Origin: Malachius bipustulatus
Taxonomy: Eukaryota > Arthropoda > Insecta > Coleoptera > Melyridae
Assembly (NCBI GenBank): GCA_910589415.1
Contig: OU342630.1
Location: 71,916,186 to 71,980,185, forward strand
DNA length: 64,000 bases
Reading direction: 5' to 3'
Positions 38,909 to 51,641 of the stretch are shown piece by piece. A program made the translations under genes and the position numbers. Numbering within the stretch: position 1 is the first letter of the stretch; every line of letters begins with the position of its first letter. Below the pieces are notes generated by a model. That model was not told the DNA's origin, made no database searches, and saw only the letters and a list, made by a program, of their open reading frames with translations.

Positions 38909-41900
38909 GTAAGTTTAATAATTTTTTTTTAAATACCATGACAACAAAATATATTATACGGGATAGTGCGATGAGTAGAAGTATCTCTAAAAGTAGGCGT
39001 GACTGCAATAATTTGAAAGTTTGCAGATATGGTACTTTTCTGCAGATCTAAAATAATTTTAGTCGTCTAGGTAAAGTCGACCAAGAAATATAACGAAAAA
39101 ATCTAATTGTTAAACTGTCATATTTTATGACTTCAACAATATTTCAATAATCCAAAAATTGATAAAATGACAGAACTCGTTTCGTTATATCTCTGGTCCA
39201 ATTATACCTACTTTTTCGGTTATACCGTCAATCACCATCAATTATTCTGAGTTAATCTGTTAATTTTTAAACATTTTTCTTTAAGTTTGACAGGTCACTT
39301 CGCTTAACAAAATATTATCTCTCTTATTTACGTATAAACATACATATCTATAAATATTTAAAATCCTATATAAACCTTCTTAATTCAAAAATTCTGGACA
39401 TAATATTGTATACTACTGCATTTTTTAATTCTCCATATAAAATTTTACGTTAATAACTTCAAAATATAACTCTGAGGTTATATTTAGGGTTTTCTGACAG
39501 CTGATTGGTCTAATGCTTAAACCCTACGAACGCTACGAATTTTAAACCAATCACATGATTCACATGTTCAAAAATATAACCCCAAGGGATATTTTATTAA
39601 TGAATACGGGCCTATGTGGTTGTAGCGAAAATGACCAAATTACCAAAGAAAGTTGCATGTGAATTAAAATGCTGAAAGGATATGGGTACTAATAAATCTG
39701 AGAATACAGTAACAGAAATTAAGGTAAAAAGGAAGCTCCATTAGCGTTTGTACAAATAAGAAATTATAATGAAGTAGGGAAATTATAAAATTGGACTAAT
39801 TTATCATCCGAGAGCACAAATTTTAATGAACCCGGTTTCATGGTTTAGGTGAAGTAGAGTGCCTCGATATACATAGAATTTTATTAATGGAATGTTGATA
39901 CATTTGTCATCTTTGACATATTATTATTATTTATACTAATGGCCGTATTCACAAACGATAATTTTCAAAATAATTACGTAATAGAGGTTATGTTCATCTC
40001 ATTCTAGTGCATATAAACTCTATATATCTCCATCCCATTTCTTTAATTTTTGTTTCGAGATATTATAGGACCAAAATGCTTTGTGAATACGGGCCTAAAT
40101 TTTATTATGAATTTACTAAAATTAGGTAAATTTCGATTCTGTCATGAAAATGATCTGCAAGGTCATGTAGCTTTCAAGCATGGTTGCCGTGCTATACAAG
40201 CTGTAAGATGACGATAATAATGTTTCTCGACAAGACTATTGAATAAAACTTTAATTATCCTGCTGATTTCAGTTTAACAATGATATAATAAAGTCCGTCA
40301 GTTTTAAGATGACCGGTCCTGCAAAGAATAGCCTATCATCAGGGAGTCGTAAATGTCAGGTAAAACCGTGCAGTAAATTTCGGCATTTCATAGCACGAGT
40401 GATTTCACCAAATATTGTATTATGATATTTCATCTCAAGTAAATAGACTTGCAGGGAGCCTCACGGTTTAATATTATGGCATTGTTACGAGATCATATTA
40501 TTTATCATTAGTAAATTAACTTAAGCCTAGGCAATTTTATAACGAAAGGACTATAGGTAAAATACATTCCTCATGTCTTAAGATAATAGACGCACATTCA
40601 CGGATAGTAGTCAATCACAGCACAGTATGTATAAAAATAACCCAAAAACTCACGCTTTAGAGTAAATCACAGCTCGACAGGTTCAAGAAATCAAAGCATT
40701 CAATATGTCAAGATAAAACCTTAATTACGAAAACTCGTCGAGATATTTGGGAATTATTACTATGAAGTTAAGTCAATATTTATACTAAAATATGTGAATT
40801 CGACGTCCGATTTAAGTAAAATCGACCTAATACTTCGTTAAAGTAAATTTTAAATAGTTTATCTGTTTTCAAGTCGGAACCCGCGGTTGGCGCGCGAGTC
40901 TTCTCTTCTTCAGTCATCACTCATCAGTCAGTCTTCTACCCAGAGAGCATAAAATGAAGAAGGAAGAAGGGAGGTTCACGGAATACGGAATATGATAATC
41001 GTTGATAGTTGGTTTGGAAATAATGTGCAGGGACGTTACCGGTATACTTATAGTTTGATGAGATGGAAATAACCTTTGAAACATCGATGTCTCTGTCTTC
41101 ACCATACCGTTAGGGCAAGTGTGTCTTCAGAAAGCGTTATTAACTTTCGTGCATTTAATTGGCAGTGAACTTCGAATTATTACAAATTAGTTTTTGCTTT
41201 AGATGCACCTCCGACAAATAGTAGTGCGTATGTGTCCAGGGACGGAGATTTGATTTTTTTATTTCATCTTCCCTAGCTTTAAATGCGAAATTAATTTTTT
41301 ACTGTCTTCCGAGCAATTAATTTGGATGAAATTTCGCACGCAAACTTGCCTTTAGATGTGCTTTCGACTGATAATAGAAAATAGATGAAAGATTTAAAAT
41401 CCCACTGAACTGAAATTCGCGAGGACGACTGACTAAAATTTTACTTCATAAAATCCTTGAAAGTCGAAAGTTTAGTAAAATATAAGTATGTTTAACTAAA
41501 ATAGGACAGAATTTCTTAACTTTCATAGAAATTACCAATTTTGCTACTTTTGGGTAGGTAGTTAATTTATTGTTGATTGTAAAATTTAGTTGAGGTTGTG
41601 TTCAGCTTTTAAGCTTAATTTGTTAAATGGCTATAATAATGTTGCAAATATCTCCTAATTTATGATAACGTCATACTTTATACCTCACACCACCAGAAAT
41701 TCTCTAATTAGTATACATGGATAACTTCTCTGAAATAAATTTGGGTATGTAATTATTGATTTTTGCATAATAGTTTCCATAACCATCGTTCTCGAGGGAT
41801 GGAATTGAATAATTATAGTTTGCTGTGCGCTTGTGTGCACTGACAAGAACATAATTCATCTGACGAACAATTCATTGAGATTTATGCCTTTTTTACCCGT

Positions 41901-43234
41901 CTGAATTATAATGAAATTCAAATATGGCCTAGTTTGTTTAAAGCAATACGTATTCAGTATTCACGTGTTAGGCTGTCTCGGCCGCATTCAATGTATTGTT
42001 GGGTCAGAGTAATTACTGAAACCTTTCAGCTTTTCAAGAGTTTTTACACATTAAATCGGGCTATACAGACCATAAAATCGCAAATAAAAACATCACTGTA
42101 AGCTAAAATAAATTATAACTGTTGAAGATTTTCTTGCATTTCTACACGATTTACCTACTTGGTGGTTGCTATAGCCACCTACTTTCGCTATAATTTTGTT
42201 ATATTGTTGCCTGGAACTAACTATTTTGACAAGTTAATACAACAATGGTGATTTTAAGGTAGGATTCTCTCCCAAATAATTTCCACACTTCTTGCTCATT
42301 CATTATATTTACATACTTTGATACTTTTTTGAAAGTTTCGTTTTGTAGATTATTAGGTACCTAGTCAGTTGCGAATTGGCGTTTATTATTACAGTGTCTC
42401 TGTAATAATATACAATTTTTTTGTGTATTTTCTGACTACTACTTCTAAGCCCGAGATGACTTACTCCTGCTACCCTCAAAAATGCTCGCCTTAACCAAAT
42501 ATTGAATTCGGCTAGATAATGTTTATTCTATGTTGTGAAATGTACTACCGTAATAGGTTAAATGTAATACCGTGCGAATCCTGAGTCTTTATACGTAGGC
42601 AAATAATTGCTCTATATGATTGTGCTGAATACTGAACGTTTATATGTATATGTATACCTACACAAACAAAATGTTTTTTGTATGTTTTTTGTCTTTGCAT
42701 AGTCGGAGAAATCTCGTCATGTGTAGGAGTGAGAGCTTGGTAGAAAACGTGACAGACTTACTTTAACAATGAATATTGCAAATGTTCGTTAGATGAGTTT
42801 TATATAGGTCAAGAAAATTTGTGGTGTCCTGAAATTCTGGATTTTTTGAAAATTGACTCTGCGGATAAATAAGAGAAATTCGACATCCATATGATGAAGC
42901 TATAGCAATTGTTTTATTTTAACCTTTTGTGGGCACATCTTACGTAAAATTAACATTCCAACTTACATTCTAAGTTTCAGTTTCCAGATGGCCGAGATAC
43001 GCTTATCGATTTTTTGTCCTTATAAATATTGGCGCCAATTTGCGATTTTCCTATATTTGAATAGTTTTTTGTTTCTGCTAACAATGATGTACCCGTATCA
43101 CATGTCGATGATAAATTTATATTTTTGACCAAAATTTCAATGTTTTGATTTGTCGAAAAGTGCTTTGGAAACAATAACAACAGCGAAACTCTATAAAAAT
43201 AAAATACTTACGGAGTTGTTCCAAATATTAGTAT
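38909..43234. other. DNA after BBS4 exon 4; no exon found
   Basis: 4.3 kb presumed BBS4 intron 4. I searched by eye for an acceptor opening in phase 2 with a TPR-like reading and found none. Only the MITE at 39941-40095 stands out. Confidence 0.45.
39941..40095. mobile_element. 155-bp MITE with GGCCCGTATTCACAAA ends
   Basis: Left GGCCGTATTCACAAAC, right TTTGTGAATACGGGCC; flanks ...ctaat and taaat. A related right end (aATGAATACGGGCC) stands alone at about 39600-39613. Possible TAA duplication, which would suit PIF/Harbinger; not firm. Confidence 0.65.
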
Positions 43235-43632
43235 TGTTACGGATTTCCTAACCGTAGGCTCGACGGATAATTGGGAAACACAGATTTACTGTTTAATTTA
43301 TTTATTTAATGTCCACAAGAATTTCAGATTACAATGTTACAAATATCACTACTTCTTATACACAACAACTTTACCTGGTCTAATAACACTACTACTTTTC
43401 ACTAGTCACTTAAAAATACCGCACTGTCTGTATCGCCACTAATCGCTTGGTTCTTTCGCACACTGCTAGACTAAAACTGACTCAGGTCACTTGCCTGCTG
43501 GCTATTTATAGGACATCCCTACCTCTGGAAGTAGCTTCTGGAGGATTTGCGGACGGCTCGCTTCTATTTCCTGAACAAATCCAAGAGAAAGATCTCGAGA
43601 ATATTCCCTTCCGAGCCTCACTGTCGTAACTG
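43235..43632 (-). mobile_element. Solo LTR, probably Ty3/gypsy type
   Basis: On the minus strand it runs from GTTACGACAG (43631) to CCGTAACA (43235), i.e. inverted TGTTACG-type ends with one eroded base. It has a TATA box (CTATAAATAG, 43502-43511), a CAGT-rich start region after it, and AATAAA near 43300, in the promoter-then-poly(A) order of an LTR. About 398 bp. No internal domain follows, so it is solo. No target duplication found; one side is abutted by another MITE. Confidence 0.6.
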
Positions 43633-43633
43633 C

Positions 43634-43848
43634 AAAACTGTACGGTGGAAAACTTTGCGTATGCAATGTGTCACTTTCCGGCACACTTTTATAAACGTGA
43701 GAAATCTTTATAGTTTTCCTACGACCACTATACAAAACACTACTTTATGCATCGTTTTTTGTGCACAAACTAGCAGATTTCTCACGTATCCAAAACTGTG
43801 CGACAAAGTGACATAACGCATAGCCAAAAATCGTTTCCGTACAGTTTT
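43634..43848. mobile_element. 215-bp MITE with ~75-bp inverted repeats
   Basis: Left AAAACTGTACGGTGGAAAAC and TGTCACTTTCCGGCACACTT; right mirror ...GTGCGACAAAGTGACATAACG and CCGTACAGTTTT. Directly abuts the solo LTR. Confidence 0.75.
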
Positions 43849-44620
43849 AATGTAAACAATAGTGATGGGCGGTAACTGAGAACCCAACTGTTACTTATTG
43901 GTAATGGAATAACTATTCATTTAAAGCTTCAAGGTAATAAAATAAACACAAATGGGATAACATAGAACCCGACAAGACTATAAAATATACTCATTATTCT
44001 CTTGTGGCAGTAATTATTAAAATTTACGAGTTGATCGCTAATAACAGCCAAATCAAATTCACGAACGTGATCGTGAAAATAACTCGCACACCTCTACTAA
44101 CTTCCATCGACGACGCACAGCGCCTGCGTTGTGTAGAAGTTGCATATCAATGATATACTAACCTCTCTTAAATCATTGTTATTATCTACCACGTCTCCAC
44201 GATCACGTCACATATTTTTAGTTTATACGGAGTCTAATAATAAATAATAATAATATTGTCGGTAGAATTCAATGATTTTACAGTATATAATAGTAATAAT
44301 AAAAAGTCATTGGTAGAATTGAAAATAATACCTACCTAGGTATAGGTAGTCTGAAAAAATAAACTTTAGTTAGGTACCTATCATTATAATGGATTGTAAT
44401 TCCTCTGAATCTGAAACAGAAAATACACCACCTGAAGTCACAAAACAAGCAGGTGTTCTTTGAATTTGCTACCTGTAGTTTCGAGAGAAAAATACGAATC
44501 TGCTTATAAACATTTCATAAATTGGAGAAAAGGTCATAAAAGCAGAGCATTGTCAGAAAAAATAATTTATGTGTTAAATTTGTTAAATAATTAATCTGTT
44601 AAATTGTGGTCGTAGGAAAA

Positions 44621-44754
44621 GTACTGTGTGAAGCACGTGCGGAAAAGAAACTCGTGTGAATTGTGACACTCGACTTCGTCTCGTGTCACAATTGTTTCAC
44701 ACTCGTGAGAAATTTTCTCTTTTCCGCACTTGTTTCACAATATACTATTGCGTA
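44621..44754. mobile_element. 134-bp foldback MITE
   Basis: Left GTGCGGAAAAG and AATTGTGACACTCGAC; right GTGTCACAATTGTTTCACAC and CTTTTCCGCAC. Short loop near 44680. No coding. Confidence 0.7.
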
Positions 44755-47700
44755 TAAATAACGATGCGCAAAATGGTACTACGTATTTTAGTTATAGTAG
44801 GAATTTTTTTTAGAAAAGTCAAAGACATAAATGTGCGCAATAATGTTTAAATTAAAAAATCCGATGATTTTTTGTAATTATTAAATTTTTGTCAGATTTA
44901 ACTACTAAGATACTAAGAATACAACTTTTTTGTCGGTAAAATTGTTTTCGTATCTTATGCTTCGAATTAGAAATATAAAAAATCTCTTTAATACATAAAA
45001 AAGACCATAAGGCCACTCAAAAAACTTAGAAGAAGACGATTTTTTTAGTTGCTCGCAGAGACTATAGAATAGACGATTTATTTGCAAAAAAGTTACTTCC
45101 CAGTTATTTTTAGTTTCGGTTTTATTTTTATTCTTTTATGTTATCCGGGGACATGAAATTTTTTTTCATAAACGAAGCAGTATACAAAAAAAATTATTTA
45201 AAGGACAAAGTATTTTTCTTAATAATATTTGTTAATGTGTTTATACAAGGAACTACACTAAACTTAATTATTTCTAGTTAAGACTAAATTATACTTCTAC
45301 TAGGTACTACAAATAACACTGCCAAATTTCAACAAAATTGAGTTAAGGGTATTTAAGATAATCATGAAAAAACGTTTATTTATTGTGACAGCCTTTATCG
45401 TGAAACATGCATGCATTTACAGAATTATCTGTAATATTAACTTTTCGTCACAGAGTCAATAAAAAAATCGTCTCTTTAAGTTTGACAATATACTTAATAC
45501 ATCCTGTATTTTATGTAAGAAAGAAGATCTTCAATAGTGAAAATTATTTAACTGTAATCATCGCATAATAGATAAGTACATGTCCATACAGGTTACTTAA
45601 TGTCATGTTCATCAAAGATCCTCGTTTTATTCTTCCTCATTACATGTGAAAGTTTCTCAGAAGGAACTTTCAGAAGGGATCATAATATGGCGTTCCCTCA
45701 TTTTGGATGCGGCAAGGGAGCTATAATGTATAATTCATCAAATCAGGAAATATATCCCACCGAACAACTACATTGAGAGTGGACATTTTTGGTCGATACC
45801 TACATTCCTATTTCCGATAAATTGTCTCTTATGTTATACAGTGTACTTACTAAAATTCACCAACATGTCCCACAGCCTGCTTTGAAATTAGAACCATTTC
45901 CTCTACTTACTTTCCCACTCTACTGAGTGATTTGGAGGTTATTAAACTTAAGTAATTATTCAAATCCGCGTAACAGAAAAGTAAAAGTATTATTATAAAA
46001 GTCCGTAAAAAGTCTTTACAACTTACTATACCAAATGTTCCTCGAATGAAACTAAGTCGATTGAAGTCAACTTATCTTTGTACAAATTTTGCTTGGTTTG
46101 GAGCCAATTATTGGAGTCGCATACTGAGAAGTAAAAATGGAAGGTAAATAATGTAGGAAACTTTTCAAAGTCTTGTATTGCCAGAGAATACTGCATCGCA
46201 ACAAAAACCAAATTAAAACGGTGGTGAGACTACTTACACTTGAGAGATTACCTACAGAAACTTAGGATCTACACAGAAAAACCAGTGAAGAGGCGAGATA
46301 GCTAAGTCTCTACTAGACAAACAAAATATTAAAATATCTACTTGTAAAGGCTTAAGACACCTGAATATTGTATAAAATATTGACAATCAGATTTTCATAA
46401 AGAAGAGAAAAAAATTTCTATAAAAAGAGCGTGTCTTAACCAGTTGGTAGTAAGGTCTAAGGGTGTGAATTATCGGATAGAGATAGTACGAGAAAGTGTT
46501 GCATTTCCTTGAATCAACTTGGCCTTTTTAACTGAGCAATCTGGCGTGATAGTGTCTATAGGAAATGAAGAGATTTGTTAGATTGGATCTTGGCTGATAC
46601 GGCCAACAATTTCAGATAGGGTATACATATAGAAACTTGTGGGTCTTAAGTGGCTGCACTCTAAATTTGACATTAATACTCCAGAATCGACAAGATTTTA
46701 GCTTTATAGACAGGGCTGTTAAGGACTGATATACGAGTATATCTTTTTTCCTATTTGGGAAATCCCAGAAATTAGGATGTAACTATTCAATAAACATCTA
46801 AGATCTGGCATAAGGAAAAATTTAATAAAGGTCACACTTCTGTTTATAAACGTTTTATTTACAATAACTAGAAATTGAGAGATAAATATAATTTTAGTGA
46901 TGAATATAAGAGTCATTTCAAGTCACTTATTGTCAACTTTTTTTTAATCTTTCTTTCAGTTCTCACCTGAACATTTATTACTTATACTAATTAATTTTTT
47001 TATACTATTTTACTTATACTATCTAAAAATATAAAAAAAAGAATTGCAGTGGTGTCATTTATAATAATCGAAAATCATCAAAAGTTGACTTTCAAATTAA
47101 ATGTCGAACTGAGGAAAGCTGAAAACGACAATAACTTTTTGTGCACTGGCGGTTTTTAGAAAAACTCGCGCTTAATGGATAGACTTTTTTTCACTTATTT
47201 CAGACATGCTTATTCATGAGCAACATCCAATTCAGGCACTGTATCAGAACAAGAGAAATCGTGTTGTTTGTTCTGCTTTTAAAAATAATTTCATTTTTTA
47301 CCCTTAAAAAAATTCCAACACAACTTATCGATGGGGTTGACTGCCTCCTTTTGTTTGATCTAGAATACATGACAGATACATAAGTACGTCCTAAAACTGT
47401 TTGTTTATATTCTGAATTCAGTTCGGGAAATTCAGGAGGGAAAATTCAATTTAAAGACTCCGTGAGTAGGATGATAACAAGTGATCTGCATTGTCCTCCA
47501 GTTTAGGAAGGGCCGGTAGAATTCCATTTCTTATGCCACCAGCAATGTGATGTTTATAAATTAAAAGTAGTCAGCTTCTGCTCGTTAGTGTATATCTATA
47601 ATAATGTTTTGTTAATACCGTGTCAGAATATTACATTATGAGGGGTGTTTGTTAAATATACGGCAAAGATCCTAGACAAAACGCTTTGTTTTGTAGATAT

Positions 47701-47939
47701 ACAGAGTGATCAGTAACTCGCGCACTCGGAGCATGCTGTGATAAACTTCAGTTTTTAAAAGTAGTAAATTTTCTTAACGCAGTGCTGTAGCTTCTTGTTT
47801 TCCAAAGATAGGCCAAGAGCAAACATCGGCCAAGCGCTTAATTGAACTAAGATGGTTAAATCTGAAACCGAAATATGTCCCTCACAATAAAAAATTGATC
47901 TCTTTCGTCATTTTTCTCAAATATCTTCAGTTTAAAAAT
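44755..47939. other. Anonymous AT-rich DNA
   Basis: 3.2 kb with no supported gene, palindrome or splice-bounded coding block. A single CAGAGTGATCAG end at about 47702 has no visible partner. Confidence 0.5.
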
Positions 47940-49210
47940 GATTGCCTCCACCTCATCCAAAGTCGTACAGATCAATTTCACTCACATGCACCCTATGCAA
48001 ATTGTTAGAGAAAATTATCAACAAACCTTGCTCTGATAGCCGAAGTTCAATCAGGATTTAGGCCAAACCGCAGTACCTACCGCAGACAATCTCATAACTC
48101 TGCAAGCAGAAATTACCAACGCTTTCTCTAACAAACAGGATGTCAACAAACATGATATTACGCTGATATCTGTAATACTCAACACTCTCACATGAATGTA
48201 GATCTGGAAATATAATGCTCCTTTGTCAAGAACTTTCTGAGTAACCGAACCTTCAAGACAAAAGTGAACGGAAAAACACATGACTCATACTCCACAGACA
48301 ACGGCGTACGTCAAGGTCCGTCCTTGAACAGTTTTTCTAATGACTGGTAACCATCTGTGCACATCAGTACAAACACTGTTGAAATGTTAACTCAATGCCG
48401 ACGTTTTGGTACTCTTCAGTCGGAGAAACAACACAAGATTCACCTGTATCTTACTACAGAAAACTTTAGACAACCTGATAAAGTGGACTACAAAAAACTG
48501 AACTAGCTTCTCAGTCTCGAAATAAAAAATAATAAATTTCAGTAAAATATACGCAGCAGCACCCAATCTGCGCTCATAAGTTCCTAGGTCTAAGATTTGA
48601 CATTAAAACTTATCTGGAAACATCATCTCCAAGAAACCAATAAAGGAAATAATGTCTGCAACGAATGAAAATTCTAAAAACCCTCGCTCATCGCCAGTTG
48701 GGAGCAGAGGAACAATTCCTACTACGAATATACAGGATATAGGGCACTAATAAGATCCAAGCCGGACTACGGCTGTAAATTTTTCTACTCTGCGTCAAAA
48801 ACCCAGATCAAGTCACTTAATGCAGTGAATAATATGGAATTACGACTATGTCTTAAGGCCTTCAGATCTAGCCCAACAGGAAGCCTATACTTTGAGTCCC
48901 ATGAACTTCCCCTCTATCTCTGACACCAACAGCCACTCCTTACTTACTCCATTAGAATATCTGCTTGTCCCAAAAATCCAATCCACAAACTCCTGACGAC
49001 CTCAGAGCTAAATTCAAACCCTCCTAATAAAATTCAACCAACTCCAGAAGTCTTAAAATCGCTACTAGGACACATCAAATTATCAGATATTGCTCATCTC
49101 CCAACCTTCAGCATTCCCCCTTGGACTAATCGTACATAAAAATCCCGACTATCTACTAACTGTAGCGTACATACAGGAGAATTACTTGGAATTATCAATG
49201 CTCCCCGAAC

Positions 49211-50088
49211 AGTGCTTCAAATCAGCTAATTTCAAGCTTTATGCTGATGATATGAAAATATATATGGAGGTGTCGGACGAGACTCACTTTAGACTTTTTC
49301 AGAGCGACCTTGAACGATTGGATGCCTATTGCAGTGTGAACAGACTTAAACTTAATCCTCTGAAATGCAAGCAAATAACCTTCTCACGTAAGAGGGACCC
49401 ACCTTGTCATAATTTGTCTCTTTCTGGACACAATCTGTCTATTGCAAATGAGGTGAGAGATCTGGGTGTGCTACTTGACTCTAGACTTACGTTTGAGTCT
49501 CATATTTGTGGTGTGGTTCGGGAAGCCTATAAAATGTTAGGTTTTGTGTTGAGGTCGATGAGAGAGTTCAGGAGATCAGAATCGGTTATTGCCGTGTACT
49601 TCTCTGTAGTGAGATCTCGTTTGGAGTACGCCTCGGCGGTCTGGAGTCCAATGTATGATAGATACGTACAGCAGATGGAGAGGGTTCAGAGAAAACTGAT
49701 TAGGAACCTGAATTTTAGGTACCATAAAAACAGAGGCTCCTTTTCCTATGATCAGAACTTATCTTTTTACAGAGTAGATTCGTTGTCCTTGAGGCGGTCC
49801 TTAAGTGGCGTTTGCTTCATTTATAAATTAATATATAGTATGGTGGACTGTGAAGAGTGCTTGAGCTTTTTAAATTTTAATTGTTCTCCATATTCCTTAC
49901 GTCAGAGACACATGCTGTATGCTGATCTGACATCTTGTAGTACAAATTTTTATTTGAACTCACCTTTGATAAGATGTGTCAGGCATTTCAATGAGGTTGA
50001 ACTTGCTTCTGCCGGGTCTGCTTCTTCTTCTTCTTCATTTCTGTCATTTAAAAGAAAGGCCGCACATTTTTTGAGGCTTTGTACGTGA
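49211..50088 (+). pseudogene. LINE ORF2 C-terminal fragment (end of RT and C-terminal domain)
   Basis: Open for almost 300 codons: YADDMKIYMEV (RT catalytic motif, YADD), DLGVLLDSRLTFESHI, VRSRLEYASAVWSP, MERVQRKLIRNL, FIYKL and LRQRHMLYADLTSC, ending at 50088. The continuous frame and few lesions indicate a recent insertion. The 'RSRLEYAS.VW' region is common to Jockey/CR1-type LINEs; clade not settled. The ORF reads upstream to an ATG at 49090 only by fusion to the host LINE. Confidence 0.8.
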
Positions 50089-50305
50089 CCGAGAATTCGT
50101 TCGGGAACTTGCTTCCTCTTTTTGGTTTTTAGCTTCCTTGTTGTTTATTATTTGTTTAGTTTAGTTTAGCTTACGTTATTTTTGCTTGTTATTATATACA
50201 AGCATTTCTGTTGTTTTGAGGCTGATGTTTTTGTATTGTTGTAATGTTAAGTTGTGTCATCCTATATTGGGTCATTATTGTGATCTGTTGGATGACCTTA
50301 CTCTA

Positions 50306-50331
50306 TAAATAAAATAAAATAAAATAAAATA
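50306..50331 (+). repeat. (ATAAA)n 3' tail of the nested LINE
   Basis: About five tandem ATAAA units following the LINE 3' UTR; marks its 3' end. Confidence 0.85.
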
Positions 50332-51147
50332 AAACAGAAATTCAAGACAATCAGTCGGTAGCAATATGAACGATTCTCTATTCTCAATACAAAATATCTA
50401 CGTAAGCCACCCAATAGTGCAAAGCATCCAGGAGACATGCGATACACTCGGCAACACTATACAGTCACGATACTATGGGTTCACTCCCACGTGGGCATTC
50501 GCAGGAACGAGTTGACTAATCAACCAGCTATAGGAAGCTTCGGCATCTGACCTGCCCATATACAGCTCTCCAAAGATTTCAAAACTACCTTGAAACATAT
50601 TATTCTCAGTAAATGATTCAAGTGATTCAACCAGTAGAGCCTATCAAATGTCCAGCTACATGATATACAACCGTCAATCAACCACTCCATGATGATCCGA
50701 ATGAGCAGAAGAAACCAAAATATTGTGTGAAGATATAGAATAGGACACACACACCTCGCGTATGGTTGCCTGATGAGCGCCAGTTATCTCACAATGTGTC
50801 AATACACGCCTCTCTGTACAGCATAATATATCCAAATTTAATGCAGCTACTATGTAGTACAAATCCCAGAAAATCAGAAAATACTTAGTACAACTTGGCG
50901 CCGTTACAACATCCAAAAACGATAGCTTACGGAATCCAATGATAAAAATAATAGTTGTTTGTAGTAACATGTTTGAATTTCTAAAAGCCAATGGATTATA
51001 TTCTTTGATTTTTGACATCACTGTAAGAACAACAAACTGTAACTCGTGTCAATGATCATCATACGTAGTCGAGACAGGTCAATATCAAAAAAAATTATAA
51101 AGTCTATTACTTTTTCGATGCCCACGCTGTATATTATATTAGATATA

Positions 51148-51641
51148 CAGGGTGTCTCAAATTTTCTCAATCTACAGATATCCGAGTTATTCAAAAACAG
51201 AAACAAATTAAATTTGGGAAACTTCAAATGTACCCCTAATGCATGGCTTTACAGCTGCATCCACTACACATTTACGTCTTCCAACCCCTCAAGTTACCAT
51301 CCCCTACTACTGGCTGCTCTCAAATTACCTTCAAATTTTACTCAGTAGGATTACTGACTTTGTTCTGAATACAGTGATATGAGATTTTTGAAAATCTAAG
51401 CATTTACTTTAAACACCGTATTCAGAAAAAGTCGGTAATCCTACTGTGAGCCATCAAATTAGGGATGTAATTTGAAAGAAACCAGTAGGGGATAGTTACT
51501 TAAGGGTTGGAAGACGTAAATGTGTGTTGAGGGTGTAGCCGTTAAGCCTAAGGGGTATATTAGAAGTTTTTCAAATTTAATTTGTTTCTATTTTGAAATA
51601 ACGCGGATATCTTCTTGATTAAGAAAATTTGGGATTCCAGA
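51148..51641. mobile_element. Palindromic mariner-type MITE, eroded right end
   Basis: TA-flanked CAGGGTGTCTCAAATTTTCT at left. Mirrored blocks: TTTACGTCTTCCAACCCCTC / GGGTTGGAAGACGTAAA, GTAGGATTACTGAC / GGTAATCCTACTG. The right terminus is degraded (AAATTTGGGATTCC). The centre is near 51390. Confidence 0.78.

Larger units (their letters stand above)
49205..50331 (+). mobile_element. 5'-truncated non-LTR retrotransposon with an (ATAAA)n tail, nested in the older LINE
   Basis: Begins inside the reverse transcriptase just before YADDMKIY and runs through an open C-terminal region, a 3' UTR, and a tail of repeated ATAAA (50306-50331). 5' truncation with an intact 3' tail is the usual LINE insertion product. 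The host LINE resumes right after the tail (HPIVQSIQ). Exact target duplication not resolved. Confidence 0.8.
47940..51010 (+). mobile_element. Decayed I-clade-like LINE (RT and RNase H remnants), interrupted by a second LINE
   Basis: Reading frames shift repeatedly. Recognisable in order: an RT start (LCKLLEKIINK-like, ~47990), SGFRPNRST (~48050), TLQAEITNAFSNKQD (~48090), NGVRQGPSL (~48310), the RT thumb/connection (SPTGSLYFESHELPLYL, ~48870), PPWT and TGELLGI (~49115-49190). After the insertion come HPIVQSIQE and WVHSHVGIRRNE of an RNase H domain (~50410-50510) and the tail RYRIGHTHLAYGCLM (~50735). Absent 5' part and many stops: dead. RNase H plus the ELPL and WVPSHVG-type motifs suggest the I/R1 group. 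Confidence 0.7.

Noticed and set aside
49090..49210. ATG at 49090 as the start of the LINE protein
   Set aside because: The first ~40 codons belong to the older host LINE; fusion of the two frames is accidental.
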